64,000 nt of DNA from Pterois miles. Its lineage: Eukaryota; Chordata; Actinopteri; Perciformes; Scorpaenidae. Positions 60,301 to 64,000 of the stretch are shown piece after piece. The stretch spans positions 746,980-810,979 of the forward strand of contig CAMQGK010000240.1 of assembly GCA_947000775.1 (NCBI GenBank), given 5' to 3'. A program made the position numbers and the translations under genes. The notes below the pieces were generated by a model. The model searched no databases. It was not told where the DNA came from and saw only the letters and a list, made by a program, of their open reading frames with translations. The stretch's first letter is position 1. The number at the start of each line of letters is the position of its first letter.

Positions 60301-61536
60301 ACCTAGTCACACTAATCTAAAGTCTGAGGTTTGCAGTTTGGACACGGTTGCCCTGAAAGAGATAATATGCTTTTGACAGGAAAAAGGCATGTATTGCTTG
60401 TATTTTATAGGTGCCATACAATCCCAGCGTCACTGGTTGTTCCTCTGTTGTTCCTGCAGAGTCACACTGACTGGTCACTACAGATTCTGAACTTCTTTTG
60501 ACATCAGTAGCTGAGCGGCTGACTGAATCCACATTGTACTGTAACCCCGACCATTAAGAGGCCCTACAGACCTGCGCCTGATTAAAGCTATTCTCTGGAC
60601 TGTGTGGGCATGTTGAGACAGAGAATGACTGGCATCTCGGCCTCACTGAGGCAGCTTTGTTGCACCTATTAAAGGACCCTTCATGGAAAACGGTCTTTGA
60701 AAAACCTCCATCTCAAATTTGAAGTGAACTCATGACAAAGAGGACTCAGGAATTTATTAAGACCGGTCAGGACCACAAATACACCTGAAAACCAGACAAA
60801 GTACACAAATTAAACTGTCAGAAATATCTAATTTGCCTGTGCTGTTGTTAACATCACTTCTGTGATTGTTCAAAGAAAGAAAAGGAAAATTCCCACACAT
60901 AAAATTCACCTCTACAAAGGCTTTTGATTATTTTATCGACACATGTCATGGTAAACTTCGACATACACACATAAACAGTATATGACAATGAAAGGGGCGA
61001 ATGAAGAGGAGTTTTTATTTGTTTTCTGTAGAAATGTAGATCTCTCAGATAGGAGTGGCTGTTGTTTGCATGTTCCACATTTTATTGTGTGTCATGCAGT
61101 GTGGGACTCTTGGTCTTGACTTGTGCCTTGAAATGAAACTTGCGAGCTTGTATTCACAACATGGGAAGTCGTGTACATTATGTATATTATAAGCAATACA
61201 AAACTGATGGTGTCTAGAAGCCACAGAGGCTAACAATTTGGCAAGCTAGCGAGTGAAATGTGATTCATTTGCAATTAATTGTGATTAACTATGTATAAAC
61301 ATGCGATTAATTGCGTTTAAATGTTTTCATCCATTGACAAGCCCTAATAATAACTATAATCTATTTATGGACTTCTCTGTTTTTTCAGTTATTCTGATAT
61401 CATCACTGAACGAGAGGTGCTGATGCAGAAATACATCCACCTTCTACAGATCGTGGAGACTGAGAAGGTGGCGGCCAATCAGCTGCGCACTCAGCTGGAA
61501 GACCAGGACACAGAAATCGAGAGGCTCAAAGCAGAG
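35669..61536 (+). CDS. rasgrf2: RASGRF2, Ras/Rac exchange factor, first three coding exons (partial)
   Basis: RasGRF2 is a cytoplasmic and membrane-recruited exchange factor, activated by calcium/calmodulin, with a CDC25 domain for Ras and a DH-PH module for Rac, mainly in neurons. The window has join(35669-35944, 59121-59227, 61389-61536), 531 bases or 177 residues with consistent phases. Residues about 22-130 form the N-terminal PH domain, with the conserved Trp at about 120 (ECDEWVEAI). Residues about 135-177 begin the coiled coil (LMQKYIHLLQIVETEKVAANQLR..EDQDTEIERLKAE). The start MQKSVRYNEGH and RPAGIYLLEGC match RASGRF2 better than RASGRF1 (MQKGIRLNDGH). The IQ, DH, second PH, REM and CDC25 parts must lie right of the window. 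Whether this is the a or b fish copy cannot be told. Confidence 0.93.
39297..39339 (+). repeat. (TG)n microsatellite
   Basis: About 21 TG units, followed directly by a repeat nest. Confidence 0.9.
39495..39656 (+). pseudogene. LINE reverse-transcriptase fragment (L2-like)
   Basis: The + strand encodes DDCSSLLAGLSVCTFKPLQMIQNAAA, a stop, then LVFNQSKTAHVTLLFISLHWLPV. This is the conserved region after the polymerase core of L2-type fish LINEs (D.CN.LL.GLP, LQ..QN.AARL, L.WLPV). A TGA replaces the Arg after NAAA, so it is dead. It is cut at LPV by an inserted element, and a LINE-type tail at 40425-40471 on the same strand may be its far end. Confidence 0.75.
39657..40320. mobile_element. hAT-like repeat (1640 family), host of a nested SINE
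   Basis: It starts TAGGAGTGGGGAAAAAAA and aligns to 1640-1985 (TTTTTAATG.CA, ATATATTTGCTTCATTT, TTTTATTGTTGT, GTATTGCGGTAACGTG). The alignment is broken by the SINE at 39883-40092. The right end is not clear. It interrupts the LINE fragment to its left. Confidence 0.65.
39883..40092 (-). mobile_element. tRNA-derived SINE, minus strand, nested, with 7-bp TSD
   Basis: On the minus strand it reads GGACGGCACAGCAGTGGTTA (box-A region), CGCAGTTGGAATCC (box-B-like), GTTTGCATGTTCTCCCCGTG and ends in GATGGATGGATGG. It is flanked by ACCACCT at 39876-39882 and 40093-40099. Same family as 58098-58389 and 62521-62835, but lacking the middle part found in those. Confidence 0.8.
40425..40471 (+). mobile_element. 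LINE-type 3' tail, (TCTTA)n
   Basis: AATTTCCCACCGGGGATTAATAAAGGTTCA then TCTTA units. It could be the displaced 3' end of the LINE whose reverse-transcriptase piece lies at 39495-39656. Confidence 0.6.
41390..41642 (-). mobile_element. Truncated tRNA-derived SINE, minus strand
   Basis: On the minus strand it begins at a box B (GGTTCGATCCCCGG) and ends in the usual TAGAAAAGCACTATATA stretch. The tRNA-like head with box A is missing, so it is cut at the 5' side. The body (CATTCACCCATTCACACACA, GGGAGCAATTTGGGGTTAAG) is a very common fish repeat. Confidence 0.7.
41866..42055 (+). mobile_element. Fragment of the TAGGGCTGTCAA repeat family
   Basis: GGATTATCATAAAGTGGGCATGTCTGTAAAGGGG, CCATTTACATTCACATATCTTGATGTCAG and TTTATCCTCGCTAAAATTTAG match 18240-18400 on the same strand and 51610-51740 on the opposite strand. 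Confidence 0.65.
42972..43095 (-). mobile_element. Inverted copy of the repeat at 4423-4585
   Basis: The reverse complement matches TTTTATCAGATGGAGGAAAAA, the central CTGATTCTGTAAAAAA and the end GGTCAACCTC. About 125 bases, non-coding. Confidence 0.5.
44919..45285 (-). pseudogene. Tc1/mariner-like transposase 5' fragment and terminal repeat
   Basis: On the minus strand from about 45272 the frame reads GQRKDGSDFDKGQIVMARRLGQSISRTAALVGWSRSAVVRTYHKWSKGG, a paired-type helix-turn-helix with IVMARRLGQSISRTAALVG as recognition part. The ATG at 45274 is out of frame by one base, suggesting a single-base loss after the start. The left end of the region has CACCGATCAGCCATAACATT, the terminal repeat I associate with this fish element. 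No catalytic domain is present. Confidence 0.7.
45717..45889 (+). mobile_element. tRNA-derived SINE with perfect 15-bp TSD
   Basis: The direct duplication AAAAATGTCGACGGG is at 45702-45716 and 45890-45904. Inside are a box-A-like CTTGGTGGAGCAGG, a box-B-like CAGGTTTGAATACAGCCT, the block TTTGCTGCATGTCGTCCCC and an A-rich 3' end (AATAAAATGGAAAAACG). The exact long duplication indicates target-primed integration and a fairly recent insertion. Confidence 0.85.
47290..47800. repeat. Old dispersed repeat, possibly LINE-derived
   Basis: CTTTATTTTACCAAGAAGTC..GAGATTAAAACCTCTTTTAC and GATGGTTCCAGGACCAGGA look like a widespread fish repeat end; 14140-14560 has weakly similar words (AGGTTCCAGGACTTTCACAG). 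No coding frame, family not assigned. Confidence 0.35.
47961..48621 (+). repeat. 55-bp minisatellite, 12 tandem units
   Basis: Units begin CTCCAGTTCACCGTCAGGAG and start at 47961, 48016, 48071, 48126, 48181, 48236, 48291, 48347, 48402, 48457, 48512 and 48567; one unit is 56 bases. Left units are nearly identical, while the right ones share variants (CATCAGGAG, AGCTACTG, CCATGATG). Each unit has two short dyads, CTCC..GGAG and GCAGC..GCTGC. Because 55 is not a multiple of three the minus-strand 78-codon frame across it is incidental. Confidence 0.95.
50636..50880 (-). mobile_element. Retroelement 3' fragment
   Basis: CAGAATCAGATTTATTTGCCAAGTACATACATACAAGGAATTAGACTTC is the reverse of a common fish element end (..TTGGCAAATAAATCTGATTCTG). 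No frame recognisable. Confidence 0.45.
51000..51160 (+). repeat. Dispersed repeat with (TTC)n expansion
   Basis: GTGCATTGTTTAAACCCATGTTTGCTAGCTTGCC then 43 bases of TTC units (51100-51142) and CACTGCCTTTGTGGGCA. The last 70 bases of the window (63935-64000) are a second copy without the expansion (GTGCATTGTTTGCACCCATATTTACTCGCTTGC..CCTTTGTTGGGGCA). Confidence 0.65.
51540..51750 (-). mobile_element. Inverted fragment of the TAGGGCTGTCAA repeat family
   Basis: Minus strand: GGTTATCATAAAGTGGGCATGTCTGTAAAGGGGAGAC, CATTTTCATTCACATATCTTGAGGTCAGAGGTCAAAGG, ACCTTGCCAATTTT; matches 18240-18420 and 41866-42055. Confidence 0.6.
52240..52640 (+). repeat. Dispersed repeat, second copy of 18520-18945
   Basis: The shared blocks are GGAATTATTGATC, AACAAATGGTAT, GCTGCAGCAACTTATGA, CTCAAATTAATCTTCAGGTT and GGGTCTATTGTGGGTCTCAG. 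It extends over about 400 bases without a coding frame. Confidence 0.6.
54588..54660 (+). mobile_element. hAT-like end (CAGGGCTGGGCAA), partner not found
   Basis: CAGGGCTGGGCAATTATTTT..GGGGGCCACATGAGAAA is a typical hAT terminal sequence. I did not find the inverted partner, so the extent is unknown. Confidence 0.4.
54831..54938 (+). repeat. 31-bp tandem repeat, about 3.4 units
   Basis: ATTAACACTT recurs at 54851, 54882 and 54913; the unit is ATTAACACTTACATTTAACA plus TTTAACTTAAC. Confidence 0.9.
57232..57922 (+). repeat. Pentanucleotide array (CATCC/CATCT)n with 350-bp higher-order duplication
   Basis: About 138 units, nearly all CATCC or CATCT. Rare variants occur in the same order twice: CTCAACCC at 57294 and 57648, CCTATCC at 57317 and 57671, CATTTCATC at 57354 and 57708 (offset 354), and a 4-base unit CATCCATCCC at 57550 and 57899 (offset 349). 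So half of the array is a copy of the other half, with one unit gained or lost. The long S-H-P-I-P open frames are by-products of the repeat. Confidence 0.95.
58098..58389 (+). mobile_element. tRNA-derived SINE, full-length-looking
   Basis: GGTGCAGTGGTTAGCAC (box A) and GGTTCAAATCC (box B) are followed by GTGGGTTTTCTCCCACAGTC, GACATGCAGGTTAACTGATG and a (GGAT)n 3' end. TAAAAAG occurs just before (58085) and just after the element and may be a target duplication. Same family as 62521-62835 and 39883-40092. Confidence 0.75.
59121..59227 (+). CDS. rasgrf2: RASGRF2 exon 2, second half of PH domain
   Basis: The acceptor is CTCTCTACAG|CAC and the donor GCAAG|GTACAC. It holds 35 codons HYFLIVFGHDRQKPLELRTEEESECDEWVEAIQQA plus two bases of a Ser codon. 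It contains the last strands and the C-terminal helix of the PH fold with its invariant Trp. The phase matches exon 1 (0) and exon 3. Confidence 0.95.
59228..61388 (+). other. RASGRF2 intron 2
   Basis: 2.2 kb. At 61240-61345 is a repeat end (GTGATTAACTATG..GCGATTAATTGCG..TTGACAAGCCCTA) that looks like a fish hAT-like terminus. Nothing else nameable. Confidence 0.6.
61389..61536 (+). CDS. rasgrf2: RASGRF2 exon 3, coiled-coil start
   Basis: The acceptor is TTTTTCAG|T and the donor GCAGAG|GTACAC in phase 0. One base completes Ser, then 49 codons YSDIITEREVLMQKYIHLLQ..QLEDQDTEIERLKAE. The heptad pattern predicts the coiled coil that precedes the IQ motif. The next exon is not found before 64000. 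Confidence 0.95.
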
Positions 61537-61744
61537 GTACACACACACAAACACACACTTACACACCTGAAAGGTGTCCGTTCAGTAGTTTCCTCTTCCA
61601 AGTCGGATTTAAATGTGAACCCATAGGAAACAGTGCATGTATTTCATGTAACACAGACGATATCCAGCCTGGGCATTAGAAGAGGAAGTGTAGTTTTGAG
61701 GATTTTTCAGTTTTCTGCTGCATTTCTGATACAGGTCTGATTTG

Positions 61745-62400
61745 GATGGGCTGCATGGTGTCAAGTCTGTTTATTCTGTATAGCCCAAAATCACAAATCA
61801 CAATTTTACCTCAGGGGGCTTTACAATCTGTACAAGATACGACACCCTTTGTACTTTAACAACCCTGTCATCGGTTAAGGAAAAACTCCCCAACCAAAAA
61901 AAACCCTTTTAAGAAGAAGAAGAAGAAGAAGAAGATAGTCCTTTATTAGTCCCGCTAGGGGAAATTCAATTTTTTCACTCTGTTAACTTATACACACACA
62001 TGCACAAACAGGTCCATATACATGCAACAATTGGAGAGGTGTCAGAGTGAGGGGGCTGCTCCTGACAAGCGCCCTGAGCAGTTGGGGGTTTGGTGCCTTG
62101 CTCAGGGGCACCTCGGCAGTGCCCAAGAGGTAAACTGGCACCTCTCCAGCTACCAGTTCACGCTCAGTTCTTGGTCCATGTCGGGACTTGAACCGGTGAC
62201 CCTCCGGTTCCCAAGCCAACTCCCTACAGACTGAGCTACTGCCGCCCCCAGGGACAGGGAAAAACAGGGAAAAAAAGAAAAAATGGAAGAAACCTCAGAA
62301 AGAGCAAAAAGAGGAGGGATCCCCCTTCTAGGATGGACAGACATGCAATAGATGCTATGTAACAACATAATGAAAATACAACACTGACCATCCATATGAC
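61745..62400. repeat. Dispersed repeat split by a SINE
   Basis: The left half is GTTTATTCTGTATAGCCCAAAATCACAAATCACAA..GGAAAAACTCCCCAACC..CCCTTTTA. The right half is ACAGGGAAAAAAAGAAAAAATGGAAGAAACCTCAG..GAGGAGGGATCCC. Together they form one known fish-type repeat; the SINE 61915-62252 lies between. Confidence 0.6.
61915..62252 (-). mobile_element. tRNA-derived SINE with LINE-like tail and (TTC)n, minus strand
   Basis: On the minus strand it starts GGGGGCGGCAGTAGCTCAGT (box A), then GGTTCAAGTCC (box B), a 200-base body, and ends GAATTTCCCCTAGCGGGAC..TAATAAAGGACTAT followed by CTT/TTC repeats. This is the classic SINE layout in which the 3' end copies a partner LINE's tail, and it appears full length. 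Confidence 0.85.
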
Positions 62401-62520
62401 AAAAATTACATATAATGTGACCACAATAGTTGGAGAAAATGGATCCAGAATAATGTCAGTCAGCATCTCGGTGTCGTCACACAGATAGAGCCAGAGCAAC
62501 ACGACCTCCTTTCCACACTA

Positions 62521-62835
62521 CTGAGGTGGTGCAGTGGTTGTAGCACTGTCGCCTCACAGCAGGTTTCAGGTTCAAATCCGACTTGCGGCTTTTCTGTTGG
62601 AGATTGCATGTTCTCCCCATGTCAGCGTGGGTTTTCTCCAGGTGCTCCGGCCTCCTCCCACAGTCCAAAGACATGCAGGTTAGTTGATGACTCTAAATTG
62701 CCTGTAGGTGTGAATGTGAGCATGAATGGTTGTCTGTCCCTGTGATGGACTGGCGACCTGTCCAGGCTGTACCAGCTCCTGACCCCCGACCCCCTGGGAC
62801 CCCAAACGGGATAAGTGGTTGCAGACCGATGAATG
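62521..62835 (+). mobile_element. tRNA-derived SINE (same family as 58098)
   Basis: GGTGGTGCAGTGGTTGTAGC (box A with a 2-base insertion), GGTTCAAATCC (box B), GCATGTTCTCCCCATGTCAG, GACATGCAGGTTAGTTGATG and an end GGATAAGTGGTTGCAGA. Keeps the middle GGTGCTCCGGCCTCCTCCC part. Confidence 0.75.
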
Positions 62836-62959
62836 GTATCATTTCAATGAATCTCTGGGACCAGTCTTATTAAAAAGTGCTTCCCGTGAACACAAGCAAC
62901 CAGAGAGAAATCGGAACCACTGCAACTTTAGATAGCATGTGTATCATTTTAAAACAGCG

Positions 62960-63790
62960 AAATGATAGTGAAATTATCTTGTTATAACTATCATAACAAA
63001 TGAATTATGCCCTTCATCCCAAAGGTGCACACTAAAAAATAGTGGGTCAATTGTAACCCAATTTGGGGCAATTGTGGTACCCAGTACTGGGTCAATACAG
63101 ACCCAGTACCAGGTAAAATCTACCCAGTACCATTAGCATAAAAACCACTGGGTCACCAAGTACACCCAAATATGGATTAGTGTTATTTGTGTCATTTCCA
63201 TTTGGGTTATTCAGCCATACCAATATGTGGTCATTCTGACCCAGTAACGGTGTTATATTTACATTTCTGTTAGGTCACAAATTAAACCAAACAACCTGAT
63301 TATTTTTCACCCAGTGTAACGCAATGTTTAATTTCTATATTGTGTCATCGATTAAATTAGACCCAGGTTTAGTGTTAAATTTGTATATCTGTTGGATTAT
63401 TGACTCATATTGGCATATATATCATATAAAACAGTAAACTATGAAATTATCTTGGTCATAACTATTATAACTAATAGATTATGGTCTTTATCCCAAAGTT
63501 GCACACTAAAAAATTGTGGGTCAGTTGTAACCCAATTTGGGGCAATTGTGGTGCCCAGTACTGGGTAGCATAAAAACCACTGGGTCATCAATCACAACCA
63601 AAAACGATTTATTCAGGTTATTTGGTTGGTTGGTTATTTTTGCCCAGTAACGGTGTCATATGTTGGGTCATAAATTAAACCAGTAAGGTTGGTTATTTTT
63701 CACCCAGTGTAATGCTATGTTTAAATTTTATATTGGGTCATCAATTACAATAGACACAGGATTAGTGTTATGTTTGTAATTTTGTTGAGT
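62960..63790 (+). repeat. Tandemly duplicated palindrome-rich repeat, about 473-bp period
   Basis: Two head-to-tail copies: GAAATTATCTTG at 62970 and 63443, GTAACCCAATTTGGGGCAATTGTGGT, CCCAGTACTGGGT, GTAACGGTGT.ATAT, TTATTTTTCACCCAGTGTAA and TTGACTCATATT in the same order in each. Copy 2 is shorter. The 14-base palindrome ACCCAGTACTGGGT lies at 63079-63092 and its 12-base core recurs near 63555. Non-coding. Confidence 0.75.
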
Positions 63791-64000
63791 TGTTGACTCA
63801 TATTCAGTTCAAACTAAATGGTGCACATTGACATTGACTGTTACTCAAACGCATTGTGTCTCTCCTTGAGGTCTAACAAATGTATTTCTTTACCCATAAA
63901 ACATTTGCAAAACTACTTTCTTTAATGTCTAAAACTGTGCATTGTTTGCACCCATATTTACTCGCTTGCAACTCTTTTCTTCCTTTCCTTTGTTGGGGCA

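Noticed and set aside
62185..62252. Functional tRNA gene on the minus strand
   Set aside because: Box A and box B are present but the cloverleaf ends are not, and a SINE body follows; it is a tRNA-derived SINE head.

Overview
The window is vertebrate nuclear DNA, almost certainly from a ray-finned fish and probably a percomorph. The coding exons are short and phase-matched with GT..AG introns. The non-coding sequence is packed with repeat types common in fish genomes: hAT-like non-autonomous elements with 8-bp target duplications, Tc1/mariner relics, several tRNA-derived SINEs, LINE 3' tails and long microsatellites. There are no bacterial-style operons, and nearly every long open frame is chance or repeat-derived.

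Two genes lie head to tail on the + strand. From 10190 to 33709 are the last four coding exons of MSH3, the MutS-homologue mismatch-repair ATPase (189 residues plus stop visible). They carry the ATPase C-terminal half (Walker B region) and the extreme C terminus; the start of the gene lies left of the window. From 35669 to 61536 are the first three coding exons of RASGRF2, a calcium/calmodulin-regulated exchange factor for Ras and Rac (177 residues visible: first PH domain and the start of the coiled coil). It continues beyond the right edge. MSH3 next to RASGRF2 in the same orientation is the known vertebrate order, which supports both names. Here only about 2 kb separates the MSH3 stop codon from the RASGRF2 start codon.

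Layout: 1-10189 is MSH3 intron with repeats (a complete hAT-like element at 1640-2652, a shorter one at 8332-8677, another ending about 50 bases before an exon). 10190-27663 holds three MSH3 exons and a 16.8-kb intron. 27664-33627 is the last MSH3 intron, with a nearly full-length dead Tc1-like element. 33710-35668 is the 3' UTR of MSH3, a short intergenic gap and the GC-rich RASGRF2 leader with upstream ORFs. 35945-59120 is the 23-kb first RASGRF2 intron, the most repeat-rich part: a LINE/hAT-like/SINE nest, a SINE with a perfect 15-bp duplication, a 55-bp x 12 minisatellite, a palindrome-module element with inverted ends, and a 690-bp pentanucleotide array with a 350-bp higher-order duplication. 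59228-64000 has exon 3, nested SINEs and a tandemly duplicated palindrome-rich repeat.

I see no convincing new protein-coding system. The most interesting observations concern repeat architecture: nested insertions whose empty sites can be read from paralogous copies inside the window, repeats carrying a CTCF-like core, a (TG)n tract starting at intron position +6 of the MSH3 Walker B exon, and the palindrome-module element at 54.2-58.7 kb.
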